NCBI GenBank assembly: GCA_019635315.1
Contig: JAHBZT010000006.1
Coordinates: 62,001 to 126,000 of the forward strand
Direction: 5' to 3'
DNA from: Rubrivivax sp.
GTDB lineage: Bacteria > Pseudomonadota > Gammaproteobacteria > Burkholderiales > Burkholderiaceae_C
Length of the DNA stretch: 64,000 nt
Under the pieces are notes generated by a model. The model was not told the origin of the DNA. It did not search any database and was given only the letters and a program-made list of their open reading frames with translations. The position numbers and the translations under genes are program-made. Within the stretch, counting starts at the first letter, position 1, and every line of letters starts with the position of its first letter. Positions 53,649 to 64,000 of the stretch are shown piece after piece.

Positions 53649-55703
53649 TCAGCAGGACGGCGCGGCCACGGCGGCCAGCGGCCCGCGCTCTTGCCACCAG
53701 CCCAGCACCTGCTGCACCGACTGCTCGATGCTCAGCTGCGAGTTGTCCAGCTCCAGCGCGTCCTTCGCCGGCACCAGCGGCGCCACGGTGCGCTGCCTGT
53801 CGCGCGCGTCGCGGGCCTCCAGATCCTGGCGAAGACCGTCGAGATTAGCAGAAATTCCCTTTGAGATCAACTGCTTATGCCGCCGCGCCGCGCGTTCGGC
53901 GGCGCTCGCGGTCAGGAAGACCTTGAGCGCCGCGTCGGGGAACACCACGGTGCCCATGTCGCGCCCGTCGGCGACCAGGCCCGGCGCCCGGCGGAAGGCC
54001 AGCTGCAGCCCGTGCAGCGCCTGGCGCACCGCCGGCAGCGCGGACACGCGCGAGGCCAGCAGCCCGGTGGCTTCGGCGCGCAGGTCTTCGGTGACCTCGC
54101 GGCCGCGCAGCCAGGTGCGGCCGGCCTCGCCGCCCTGGCCGAAGCGCAGGTCCAGCGTCGCCGCGGCCAGCGCGAGCGCAGGCTCGTCGTCGGGATCGAT
54201 GCCGTCCCAGGTGGCGGCCAGCGCGGTGGCACGGTACAGCGCGCCGCTGTCCAGCAGCGCATAGCCTAGCGCGGCGGCCACCGCCGCGGCCAGCGTGCCC
54301 TTGCCGGAGGCCGTCGGCCCGTCGATCGTGATCACCGGCACGTCGGCCGGGTCGGCGCTGGCCACGCCGAGCAGGGTCTCGAAATAGTCCGGGAAGGTCT
54401 TGGCGACGCAGCCGGGGTCCAGGATGCGCAGCGCGCAGCGCGCACCGGCCAGCGGGTTGAAGGCCGCGAGCGACAGGCACATCGCCATGCGGTGGTCGTC
54501 GTAGGTCGCGATCGCGGCGCTGCGCCAGTGGACGGACGAGGCCGGCGGCGCGATCTCGATGAAGTCGGGACCCTCGACGACGGTGGCGCCGACCTTGCGC
54601 AGCTCGGCGGCCATCGCCGCGATGCGGTCGGTCTCCTTGACGCGCCAGCTCGCGATGCCGGTGAGCCGCGTCGGGCCGTCGGCATACAGCGCCATCACGG
54701 CCAGCGTCATCGCGGCGTCCGGAATGTCGGTGCAGTCGCGCGTGATGGCGGCCAGCGGCCAGCGCCCGCGCCGCACCGCCAGCCAGCCGGGACCACCGTC
54801 GACCTGCGCGCCCATCGCGCGCGCGGCGTCGACGAAGGCGATGTCGCCCTGGATGGAGTCCAGTCCCACGCCCTCGATGCGCAGCGGCGCGCCGCCGCCT
54901 GCGGCCAGCGCACCGAGCGCGACGAAGTACGAGGCCGACGAGGCGTCGCCCTCCACGTGCAGCGTGCCCGGGCTCGCGTAGCGGCTGCCGCGCGGGATCG
55001 TGAAGCGCTGCCAGCCTTCGTGCGCGACCGCGATGCCGAAGCGCGCCAGCAGGTTCAGCGTGATCGCGATGTAGGGCTGCGAGATCAGCGGGCCGTCGAC
55101 CTCGACCACCACGTCCTGCGCGTCGGCCACCAGCGGCAGCGCCAGCAGCAGCGCGGTCAGGAACTGGCTGGAGACATCACCGCGCACGCGGATCGGCGCG
55201 TCGAGATGCAGCCGGCCGCCGGCGGCGCCGCTGACGCGCAGCGGCGGGTAGCCGGGCGTGCCCAGGTCCTCGACCGTGCAGCCCAGCGGACGCAGCGCGT
55301 CGACGAGGTCGGCGATCGGCCGCTCGTGCATGCGCGGCACGCCGGCCAGCTCGAAGCGCCCGCCCTGCGTCGCCGCCAGCACTGCCAGCGTGGCCGCCAG
55401 CGGGCGCATCGCGGTGCCGGCGTTGCCCAGGAACAGCGCCGCCTCGTGCACGCGCAGGCGGCCACCCAGGCCCTCGACGCGGCAGGTCTCGCCGTCGCTC
55501 TCGACGCCGCAGCCCAGCGTTCGCAGCGCGGCCAGCATCACGCGCGTGTCGTCGCTGTCGAGCAGGCCGCGCAGTTCGGTCGTGCCGGCGGCCAGCGCGG
55601 CCAGCAGCAGCACGCGGTTGGAGATGCTCTTGGAGCCCGGCAGGCGCAACGTGCCGGAGGCGCCGCGCAGCGGGGGCAGGTCGAGGAAGGGGATGGCGTA
55701 CAT
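53649..55703 (-). CDS. aroA-cmk: Fused 3-phosphoshikimate 1-carboxyvinyltransferase / cytidylate kinase
   Basis: A 684-residue bifunctional protein. Residues 1 to about 440 are EPSP synthase of the shikimate pathway: [45 protein letters not shown]. From about 450 a complete cytidylate kinase follows: [19 protein letters not shown] (P-loop), [29 protein letters not shown] and [18 protein letters not shown]. The two genes are separate in many bacteria but adjacent in Burkholderiales, and here they share one reading frame with no internal stop. It links aromatic amino-acid and CMP metabolism ahead of rpsA. It starts 57 bases after tyrA. Confidence 0.96.
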   Translation of the reverse strand: MYAIPFLDLPPLRGASGTLRLPGSKSISNRVLLLAALAAGTTELRGLLDSDDTRVMLAALRTLGCGVESDGETCRVEGLGGRLRVHEAALFLGNAGTAMRPLAATLAVLAATQGGRFELAGVPRMHERPIADLVDALRPLGCTVEDLGTPGYPPLRVSGAAGGRLHLDAPIRVRGDVSSQFLTALLLALPLVADAQDVVVEVDGPLISQPYIAITLNLLARFGIAVAHEGWQRFTIPRGSRYASPGTLHVEGDASSASYFVALGALAAGGGAPLRIEGVGLDSIQGDIAFVDAARAMGAQVDGGPGWLAVRRGRWPLAAITRDCTDIPDAAMTLAVMALYADGPTRLTGIASWRVKETDRIAAMAAELRKVGATVVEGPDFIEIAPPASSVHWRSAAIATYDDHRMAMCLSLAAFNPLAGARCALRILDPGCVAKTFPDYFETLLGVASADPADVPVITIDGPTASGKGTLAAAVAAALGYALLDSGALYRATALAATWDGIDPDDEPALALAAATLDLRFGQGGEAGRTWLRGREVTEDLRAEATGLLASRVSALPAVRQALHGLQLAFRRAPGLVADGRDMGTVVFPDAALKVFLTASAAERAARRHKQLISKGISANLDGLRQDLEARDARDRQRTVAPLVPAKDALELDNSQLSIEQSVQQVLGWWQERGPLAAVAAPSC

Positions 55704-55759
55704 GCGCGACGGCGGGCAGGCGCGGCACCGGCAGCGGCCGGCGCGGGCCTAGCGGTCCT

Positions 55760-56650
55760 TCATGTCCGGCCGCCGCCGGACGGCTTGGGCAGGCCCATCT
55801 GCCAGGTCGCGCGGCCCTCGGCCGGGCCGCGGATCAGGCCCTCCAGCGCCTCGGCGTTGCCCTCGCGCAGCACATGCTCCAGCGCGTCCAGCGCGGCGCG
55901 GAAGCGCTGCGACTGCTTGAGCACTTCCTCGCGGTTGGCGACCAGCACGTCACGCCACATTTCCGGGCTGCTGGCGGCGATGCGCGTGAAGTCGCGGAAG
56001 CCCGGGCCGGCCAGCGACAGGTAGTCCTTGCCCGCCGGCTGGTTGACGACGGCGCTGAAGTACGCGAAGGCCAGCAGGTGCGGCAGGTGGCTGACCGCCG
56101 CGAAGGCCGCGTCGTGGTTCTCCGGCGACATCTTCAGCACCTGCGCGCCGATCGCGCTCCAGACGTCGGTGGCCTTCTGCACCAGCTCGGGCGCGGTCTG
56201 CGCCAGCGGCGTCAGGATGACCTGGCGCCCGCTGTACAGCGCGGCGTCGGCGTGGTGGATGCCCGAGACCTCCTTGCCGGCGATCGGGTGCGCCGGCACG
56301 AAGCTGACGACGCGCTCGCGCAGCACGCGGCGCGCGGCGTCGACGACATCGCGCTTGGTGCTGCCGACGTCCATCACCAGCACGCCGGGCTCCACCAGGT
56401 GGCGGATGGCCTTGAAGGTGGTCTCGGTGGCGGCCACCGGCACCGCGATCAGCACGATGTCCGAGCCGGACACCGCGAGCAGCGCCGACTCCGCCGCGAC
56501 GTCGATGACGCCGAGCCGGCGCGCGCGCTCGGTCGTCGACGGGCTCTTGCTGTAGCCGATGACGCGCTTGACGAGGCCGGCGCGCTTGAGCGCCAGCGCG
56601 AAGCTGCCGCCCATCAGGCCGCATCCGATGACGCCGAGCTGGTTGAACAT
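55760..56650 (-). CDS. tyrA: Prephenate dehydrogenase
   Basis: A 296-residue NAD(P)-dependent enzyme of tyrosine synthesis. The nucleotide-binding motif is LGVIGCGLMGGSFALAL at the start. Catalytic and substrate residues lie in VPAHPIAGKEVSGIHHADA (His), with SHLPHLLAFAYFSAV and SLAGPGFRDFTRIAAS further on. There is no fused chorismate mutase or ACT domain. It follows pheA after 17 bases and precedes aroA-cmk, so three aromatic steps are clustered. The hisC often found between pheA and tyrA in the order is absent. Confidence 0.95.
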   Translation of the reverse strand: MFNQLGVIGCGLMGGSFALALKRAGLVKRVIGYSKSPSTTERARRLGVIDVAAESALLAVSGSDIVLIAVPVAATETTFKAIRHLVEPGVLVMDVGSTKRDVVDAARRVLRERVVSFVPAHPIAGKEVSGIHHADAALYSGRQVILTPLAQTAPELVQKATDVWSAIGAQVLKMSPENHDAAFAAVSHLPHLLAFAYFSAVVNQPAGKDYLSLAGPGFRDFTRIAASSPEMWRDVLVANREEVLKQSQRFRAALDALEHVLREGNAEALEGLIRGPAEGRATWQMGLPKPSGGGRT

Positions 56651-56667
56651 CTGTCGGCTTCCGCGGT

Positions 56668-57759
56668 TCAGTGCACGTCGATGGGGTAGGTGCCCAGCAC
56701 CTTGAAGAAGGCGCAGGCGGCGCGCAGCTCGGTCAGCGCGGCGGCGACCTGCGGCTGGTCCGGGTGGCCCTCGATGTCGATGTAGAAGTAGTACTCCCAC
56801 TGGCCGGAGCGCGCCGGGCGCGACTCGAAGCGCGACATCGACACGCCGTGCGACTTCAGCGGCACCAGCATGTCGTGCACCGCGCCGGGCCGGTTGGGCA
56901 CCGAGACGACGAGGCTGGTGCAGTCGTGGCCGCTGGCCGCCGGCGCCGGGTGGCGGTGCGGGTCGCTGACGATCGCGAAGCGCGTGCAGTTGTGCGGGTC
57001 GTCCTGGATGCCGGGCGCGACGACGTGCAGGCCGTATTCGCTGGCCGCGCGCTCGCTCGCGATGGCGGCCAGCGTCGGGTCCTGCGCGGCCAGGCGCGCG
57101 CCCTCGGCGTTGCTCGCCACCGGCCGGCGCTCGGCCTGCGGCAGGTGCGCGGCCAGCCACTGGTGGCACTGGGCCAGCGCCTGCGGGTGCGCCAGCACGG
57201 CCGCGACGCCCTCGCTGCCCTCGACCCGGCGCAGCAGGTTGTGGCGCACGAACAGGCTGGTCTCGCCGATGATGAACAGCGGCGTGTGCAGGAACAGGTC
57301 CAGCGAGCGCGCGACCACGCCCTCGGTGCTGTTCTCCACCGGCACGACGCCGAAGTCGGCGGCGCCGGCGCTGGTGGTGCGGAAGACCTCGTCGATGCTG
57401 GTGCAGGGCACGCGCACGATGCTGCTGCCGAAGAAGCCCAGCGCCGCCTGTTCGCTGAAGGTGCCGGCCGGGCCCAGGTAGGCCACGCGCGTGGGCGTCT
57501 CCAGCGCGCGGCAGGCGCTCATGATCTCGCGCCAGATCGGGGCCACGCTGTCGGTGGCCAGCGGGCCGGCATTGACGGCCTTCAGGCCGTCGATGACCTG
57601 CGCCTCGCGCTCGGGCCGGAAGACGACCGAGCCCTCGCGCTTCTTGATCTCGCCGACCTCCAGCGCCAGCGCCGCGCGCCGGTTCAGCAGCGCGAGCAGT
57701 TCGCGGTCCAGCGCGTCGATGCGCTGGCGCAGCGTCGCGAGGTCGGCGGGGACGCTCAT
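56668..57759 (-). CDS. pheA: Bifunctional chorismate mutase / prephenate dehydratase
   Basis: A 363-residue P-protein of phenylalanine synthesis. It has chorismate mutase at about 5-90 (LRQRIDALDRELLALLNRRA), prephenate dehydratase at about 97-275 (VAYLGPAGTFSEQAAL, VPVENSTEGVVARSLD, and NCTRFAIVS with the catalytic Thr region), and ACT domain at about 285-363 (NRPGAVHDML, SRFESRPAR) for feedback by phenylalanine. It starts 29 bases after the DUF2059 gene. serC, commonly just upstream in relatives, is missing here. Confidence 0.97.
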   Translation of the reverse strand: MSVPADLATLRQRIDALDRELLALLNRRAALALEVGEIKKREGSVVFRPEREAQVIDGLKAVNAGPLATDSVAPIWREIMSACRALETPTRVAYLGPAGTFSEQAALGFFGSSIVRVPCTSIDEVFRTTSAGAADFGVVPVENSTEGVVARSLDLFLHTPLFIIGETSLFVRHNLLRRVEGSEGVAAVLAHPQALAQCHQWLAAHLPQAERRPVASNAEGARLAAQDPTLAAIASERAASEYGLHVVAPGIQDDPHNCTRFAIVSDPHRHPAPAASGHDCTSLVVSVPNRPGAVHDMLVPLKSHGVSMSRFESRPARSGQWEYYFYIDIEGHPDQPQVAAALTELRAACAFFKVLGTYPIDVH

Positions 57760-57788
57760 CGGTCGGCCGGGCCGGGCTGCGCCTGCGC

Positions 57789-58378
57789 TCAGCGCGGCGC
57801 GGAGGCCGCGCCGCCGCCGGACGGCACGCCCAGGCGCTGCGCGACCGAGTCCTGCAGCGCCCGCACCTTGGGCTCGACGGCCGGCCGCGTCTCGGCGACC
57901 AGCTTCTCGACGATGGAGCGCTGCATCTCCTGCGCCATGCCCTGGAACTTGCGGTTCACCGGCGATTCGAGGATGCCGATGATCTGGCGCAGCTCCTCCT
58001 CGCTGAAGCGCTCCTCGAGCAGCGCGCCGATGGTCGACGGCGCCAGCCGCACCGCCGACTGCGTGACCACTGGCACCGACTCGTCGACATACTTGCGCAC
58101 GTCGGCCTCGATGTCGCGCGCCAGCGCGTCGCGGCGCTCCTGCGGCACGCGCTGCAGCGCGGCGCCGGCCTGCTGCATGATCTGCATCGCCGGCTGCTGC
58201 GCGATCTGGCGCGCCATCGCCTCGATGCCCGGCTGCTGCAGCTGCAGCACGCGGGCGACCAGCTCCTTCTTCGTCGGCGCGGTCTGCGCCAGCGCCGGCG
58301 TGGCGGCCAGCAGCGCCGCGGCGGCCAGGGCGGCCAGCGTCGTGCGGGCGGCGAGGGTGGGTTGGCGGTACTTCGTCA

Positions 58379-58379
<1 letters not shown>
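57789..58379 (-). CDS. DUF2059 exported protein
   Basis: A 196-residue protein of unknown function. It has a signal peptide (LAARTTLAALAAAALLAATPALA), then a helical DUF2059 domain (ELVARVLQLQQPGIEAMARQ, FSEEELRQIIGILESPVNRKF). A C-terminal helix contains MQRSIVEKLVAETRP. Such proteins are periplasmic and uncharacterised. Its ATG shares one base with the gyrA stop (TGATG), so it is coupled to gyrA, a conserved neighbourhood in Burkholderiales. Confidence 0.88.
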
Positions 58380-61012
<2,633 letters not shown>

Positions 61013-61369
61013 GCAGCAGCGGTGGGTTCGTGGATCCTCCGCGGGACCGGGCGGCGCCCGGCCCGCCCCCGCAGGGGATCGGTCGCGAGGGCGGCGCCGC
61101 CGCGGCCGGAAGGCCGCCATGTGCGGCATTCCGCGACATGACCGGCCTCATTCTACGGGGGCGGCGCTTGTCGCGGATGCGCAACAGCGCCCTCGGGTGG
61201 GGCGCTGGCAGGCGCCAAAATGCGGCCCAGCCGACGCCCTATGGCACAATGAACTGTCGGTGGTAAGTGCCCGCGGCCGTGGGGATTTGCCCGTGATTCC
61301 ACCTGTTTTCCGCTTGTCGTTTTGGACGTTACGCAGGCTCGTCTGCGGCTTTCCTCGAGAGGAGAATCA
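61013..61369. other. 357-base divergent gyrA-ompA regulatory region
   Basis: No gene was found. Minus-strand TAGAAT at 61155-61150 is a candidate -10 for gyrA. CACAAT at 61245-61250 (plus strand) is a candidate -10 for ompA, leaving a leader of about 110 bases. GGCGC repeats at 61201-61216 form a small hairpin. GAGAGGAG lies seven bases before the ompA ATG. Confidence 0.45.
61150..61155 (-). promoter_or_regulatory. Candidate -10 box (TAGAAT) for gyrA
   Basis: TAGAAT on the minus strand, 137 bases before the gyrA ATG, in the divergent region with ompA. Unlike the near-leaderless genes of this window it would give a long leader. No -35 box is obvious. Confidence 0.4.
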
Positions 61370-62065
61370 ATGAAGAAATTGAACAAGGTGGCGGTGCTGT
61401 TCGCATCCGCCGCACTTGCCGCCCCGATCGCCGCATTCGCGCAGGCGAAGTCGATCGACAACTGGCGTGCCGCCGACGGCACGGTCTGGAAGAACGGGAC
61501 CAACGAGCTGTGCTGGCGCGATGGTGGCTGGACGCCGGCCACGGCCGACGAGCGTTGCGACGGCGCCATCAAGCCGCCGCCCCCGCCGCCGCCGGCTCCG
61601 CGTGTCGCTCCGCCGCCGCCCCCGCCGCCTGCCGCGCCGCCCCCGCCGCCGGCCGTCGCGCCGCCGGCTCCGGCGCCCGCCCCGGCCGCCCGCCCGGCGC
61701 CGGTGAGCGAGAAGGTCACCTTCGCCGCCGATGCCTTCTTCGACTTCGACAAGGCCGTCCTGAAGCCGGACGCGCAGGCCAAGCTGACCGACCTGGTCGA
61801 CAAGACCAAGGGCATCAACCTCGAAGTCATCATCGCCGTCGGCCACACCGACAGCACCGGCAATGCCGCGTACAACCAGCGCCTGTCGGTCGCGCGTGCC
61901 GAGGCGGTGAAGAACTTCCTCGTCAGCAAGGGCATCGAGCGCAACCGCGTCTACACCGAAGGCAAGGGCCAGGCTCAGCCGGTGGCCGACAACCGCACCC
62001 GCGAAGGCCGCGCGAAGAACCGTCGCGTGGAAGTCGAGGTGGTGGGTACGCGTACCCGCCCGTGA
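61370..62065 (+). CDS. ompA: OmpA-family peptidoglycan-binding outer-membrane protein
   Basis: A 231-residue OmpA-family protein. It has a signal peptide (VAVLFASAALAAPIAAFA), a short N-terminal segment with two cysteines (NELCWRDGGWTPATADERC), a long Pro/Ala linker (PPPPPPPAPRVAPPPPPPP), and then an OmpA C-terminal domain (about 120-228) with FFDFDKAVLKPDAQAKL and VGHTDSTGNAAYNQRLS, which bind peptidoglycan. The beta-barrel of classical OmpA is absent, so the linker probably spans to a small outer-membrane part. GAGAGGAG before the ATG fixes the start. A strong terminator follows. Confidence 0.95.
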   Translation: MKKLNKVAVLFASAALAAPIAAFAQAKSIDNWRAADGTVWKNGTNELCWRDGGWTPATADERCDGAIKPPPPPPPAPRVAPPPPPPPAAPPPPPAVAPPAPAPAPAARPAPVSEKVTFAADAFFDFDKAVLKPDAQAKLTDLVDKTKGINLEVIIAVGHTDSTGNAAYNQRLSVARAEAVKNFLVSKGIERNRVYTEGKGQAQPVADNRTREGRAKNRRVEVEVVGTRTRP

Positions 62066-62120
62066 TGCCGCGCTGAGGCGCATCGCCACGGCGGCCATGC
62101 AGGCGCCGCGGCCCGCGACG

Positions 62121-62150
62121 AAGCCCCGCCCAGGCGGGGCTTCTTCTTTT
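62121..62150 (+). terminator. Rho-independent terminator of ompA
   Basis: A 9-bp stem AAGCCCCGC / GCGGGGCTT with loop CCAG, followed by CTTCTTTT. It ends 18 bases before the ubiG ATG, so ubiG needs its own promoter. Confidence 0.9.
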
Positions 62151-62156
62151 GTCCGC

Positions 62157-62162
62157 TAGCAT
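62157..62162 (+). promoter_or_regulatory. -10 box (TAGCAT) six bases before the ubiG ATG
   Basis: TAGCAT-N6-ATG immediately after the ompA terminator, with no Shine-Dalgarno sequence. It is the same spacing as for dnaE and the dehydratase gene, predicting a leaderless ubiG-gph mRNA. Confidence 0.5.
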
Positions 62163-62168
62163 GCCCGC

Positions 62169-62870
62169 ATGAGCAACGTCGACGCCCAGGAACTGGCCAA
62201 GTTCAGCGAGCTGGCGCACCGCTGGTGGGACCCGGAGAGCGAATTCCGGCCGCTGCACCAGATCAACCCGCTGCGCCTGGAGTGGATCGACCAGCGGGCC
62301 GGCCTGCGTGGCCGGCAGGTGCTGGACGTGGGCTGCGGCGGCGGCATCCTGGCCGAGGCGATGGCCCGCCGCGCCGCGCACGTCACCGGCATCGACCTCG
62401 CGGCGCGGCCGCTGGGCGTGGCGCGGCTGCATGCCCTGGAGGCCGGCGTCGAGAACCTCGACTACCGCGAGATCGCGGCCGAGGCGCTGGCCGCCGAGCG
62501 GCCTGCGGCCTACGACGTCGTCACCTGCATGGAGATGCTGGAGCATGTGCCCGACCCGGCGTCCACCGTGCACGCCTGCGCCGCGCTGGCCAAGCCGGGC
62601 GGCTGGGTCTTCTTCAGCACGCTGAACCGCAACCCCAAGAGCTTCCTGTTCGCGATCATCGGTGCCGAGTACGTGCTGCGCCTGCTGCCGCGCGGCACGC
62701 ACGAGTACGCGCGCTTCATCCGGCCGAGCGAGCTGGCACGCTGGTGCCGCGACGCCGGGCTGGAGCTGCAGGGCAGCCGCGGCATGCAGTACAACCCGCT
62801 GACGCGGCGCTACTGGCTCAGCGGCGACACCAGCGTCAACTATCTGGTGGCCTGCCGCAAGCCGGCGTGA
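62169..62870 (+). CDS. ubiG: Ubiquinone biosynthesis O-methyltransferase UbiG
   Basis: A 233-residue SAM methyltransferase that carries out both O-methylations of ubiquinone synthesis. Motifs are [20 protein letters not shown] and RLEWI near the start, [17 protein letters not shown] (motif I), [15 protein letters not shown] (post-I) and [10 protein letters not shown]. Length and the start [16 protein letters not shown] fit the family. gph follows four bases after its stop, an operon also seen in other betaproteobacteria. Confidence 0.96.
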   Translation: MSNVDAQELAKFSELAHRWWDPESEFRPLHQINPLRLEWIDQRAGLRGRQVLDVGCGGGILAEAMARRAAHVTGIDLAARPLGVARLHALEAGVENLDYREIAAEALAAERPAAYDVVTCMEMLEHVPDPASTVHACAALAKPGGWVFFSTLNRNPKSFLFAIIGAEYVLRLLPRGTHEYARFIRPSELARWCRDAGLELQGSRGMQYNPLTRRYWLSGDTSVNYLVACRKPA

Positions 62871-62874
62871 GGGC

Positions 62875-63555
62875 GTGACGACCCGGCCGCAGGCGGCCGC
62901 CTTCGACGCCGTGCTGTTCGACCTGGACGGCACGCTGGTCGACAGCGCGCCGGACCTCGCCGGCACCGCCAACGACATGCGGGCCGCGCGCGGGCTGCCG
63001 CCGCTGCCCTACGAACGGCTGCGGCCGCACGCCGGGTCCGGCGCACGCGGCATGCTCGGCGCCGGCTTAGGCACGAGGCCGGGCGACGAGGTCTATCTCG
63101 CCCTGCGCGACGAGTTCCACGAACGCTACGAGGCGCGCATGCTGCGCCACACCGCGGTCTTCGACGCCGTGCACGCGCTGCTGGACGCGCTGGACGGCCA
63201 CCGCCTGCCCTGGGGCATCGTGACCAACAAGGCGCTGCGCTTCGCCGAGCCGATGAGCCGCGCGCTGGGCCTGCTGCCGCGCGCCGCGGTGCTGGTCGGC
63301 GGCGACAGCACGCCGCACACCAAGCCGCACCCGGCACCGCTGCTGGAGGCCGCGCGCCGGCTGCAGCGCGCGCCGCAGCGCTGCCTGTACGTGGGCGACG
63401 ACGCCCGCGACATCACCGCCGGGCGCGCCGCCGGCATGGCCGCGCTGGCCGCCGGCTGGGGCTACCTGGGGCCGGACCACCCGGTCCAGGACTGGGGCGC
63501 CGACCGCGTGCTGGCCGCGCCGGGCGAGCTCTTGCACTTTCTCGATCTGACCTAA
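62875..63555 (+). CDS. gph: Phosphoglycolate phosphatase (HAD family)
   Basis: A 226-residue HAD phosphatase that removes phosphate from 2-phosphoglycolate formed in DNA repair. HAD motif I is VLFDLDGTLVDSAPDL, motif II is IVTNKALRF, the lysine of motif III is in HTKPHPAPL, and motif IV is YVGDDARDI. The start is GTG at 62875, four bases after ubiG. Its 3' end overlaps the ssrA promoter, and the stop codon lies inside the -10 box. Confidence 0.93.
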   Translation: MTTRPQAAAFDAVLFDLDGTLVDSAPDLAGTANDMRAARGLPPLPYERLRPHAGSGARGMLGAGLGTRPGDEVYLALRDEFHERYEARMLRHTAVFDAVHALLDALDGHRLPWGIVTNKALRFAEPMSRALGLLPRAAVLVGGDSTPHTKPHPAPLLEAARRLQRAPQRCLYVGDDARDITAGRAAGMAALAAGWGYLGPDHPVQDWGADRVLAAPGELLHFLDLT

Positions 63556-63558
63556 ACT
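63532..63558 (+). promoter_or_regulatory. Promoter of ssrA inside the end of gph
   Basis: TTGCAC (63532-63537) and TAAACT (63553-63558) with a 15-base spacer, ending nine bases before the first base of mature tmRNA. The -10 box includes the gph stop codon. Confidence 0.5.
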
Positions 63559-63567
63559 TCGAGACTT

Positions 63568-63940
63568 GGGACCGACCTGGCTTCGACGTGGGTGCGGAGT
63601 CGGCGCGGGGCATGCCGAGCACCAGTTCGCTCGTAAATCCACTGGAAACAAAGTAACTGCGAACGACGAACGTTTCGCCCTCGCCGCTTAAACACCGGTG
63701 AGCCTCGCAACAGCTCGCCGATGGGCTGGGCCTGACGGGCAACCGAAGGGCTGCGAGGTCATTCACATCGGCTCGGCTCCGGTTGCGTCATTCAGCCGGG
63801 GCTCAGATCCAAGTGACTCGGGAACCAGGTAGCGTGCTGCTGCGCGACCGGGGGCCTCAAATCCAAATCAGACAGCTACGCATGTAGAACCGTCCGGCGA
63901 TGGCTTGCGGACGGGGGTTCGATTCCCCCCGGTTCCACCA
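63568..63940 (+). ncRNA. ssrA: Transfer-messenger RNA (tmRNA)
   Basis: A 373-nucleotide tmRNA that rescues stalled ribosomes and tags the unfinished protein for proteolysis. The 5' acceptor strand GGGACCG pairs with CGGTTCC before the 3' ACCA. The T-arm GGGGGTTCGATTCCCCC sits near the 3' end. The tag reading frame starts with resume codon GCG at 63659 and ends with TAA at 63691, encoding ANDERFALAA (the charged alanine adds one more). This tag form is usual in Burkholderiales. The first base is inferred from acceptor-stem pairing. Confidence 0.95.
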
Positions 63941-63946
63941 TCTATG

Positions 63947-63976
63947 AGGGCTCGGATGATCTCCGGGCCCTTTTTT
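63947..63976 (+). terminator. Rho-independent terminator of ssrA
   Basis: A 10-bp stem AGGGCTCGGA / TCCGGGCCCT (one G-U pair) with loop TGATC, followed by a run of T. It lies seven bases after the tmRNA 3' end. Confidence 0.9.
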
Positions 63977-64000
63977 CGCCTGCGATCCCCGCCCCACGCG

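Noticed and set aside
63568-64000. ssrA as an integration site of a genomic island
   Set aside because: tmRNA 3' ends often serve as attachment sites, but only 24 bases follow the terminator and no integrase or direct repeat is visible.

Overview
The window is a very GC-rich chromosomal stretch from a Gram-negative, flagellated betaproteobacterium, most likely Burkholderiales of the Rubrivivax/Leptothrix/Ideonella kind. The evidence is the aroA-cmk/rpsA/ihfB/lapAB neighbourhood, a tmRNA whose tag reads ANDERFALAA, an ompA-gyrA divergent pair, a PEP-CTERM protein and LPS heptosyltransferases. No IS element, CRISPR array or tRNA gene was seen; the only RNA gene is ssrA at the right end.

Left part (1-9.7 kb): the start of a lipoprotein metalloprotease runs off the left edge. 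It is followed by a PEP-CTERM protein, the translation factor EttA (preceded by a small upstream ORF that copies its first five residues), a soluble PAS histidine kinase with a two-receiver response regulator, a small membrane protein and the RNA helicase RhlE.

Flagellar and surface-glycan region (7.6-24 kb): on the minus strand lie two short tandem flagellins, fliD, and an operon fliS-fliT-ycgR-pilE-like-fimT-like-GGDEF/EAL. fliC, fliD and fliS each have a recognisable sigma-28 promoter. Beside the flagellins, on the plus strand, are a TPR-GT41 glycosyltransferase resembling the flagellin glycosyltransferase FlmG, a GT2 enzyme, a sugar aminotransferase and a hexapeptide acyltransferase. Two further glycosyltransferases (GT56/WecF-like and GT2 with a methyltransferase-like tail) follow on the minus strand. 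Together they suggest that a 4-acylamino-dideoxyhexose is made and attached to flagellin or another surface molecule.

Two-partner secretion region (24.4-36.6 kb): a TpsB transporter, a 2459-residue TpsA exoprotein with four repeats of about 305 residues and a C-terminal cysteine pair, and an exported WD40-caspase protein form one apparent operon. This is the most unusual part of the window.

Right part (36.6-64 kb): metabolic and housekeeping genes. These are argE-like, a Ser/Thr dehydratase, egtD, an alpha/beta hydrolase, dnaE, a patatin, a ComEA-like protein, GT9 enzymes with DUF4254, lapB-lapA, ihfB, rpsA, a fused aroA-cmk, tyrA, pheA, DUF2059, gyrA, ompA, ubiG, gph and ssrA. Several genes here have a TAGAAT/TAGCAT box only 6-9 bases before the ATG, suggesting leaderless or nearly leaderless mRNAs.
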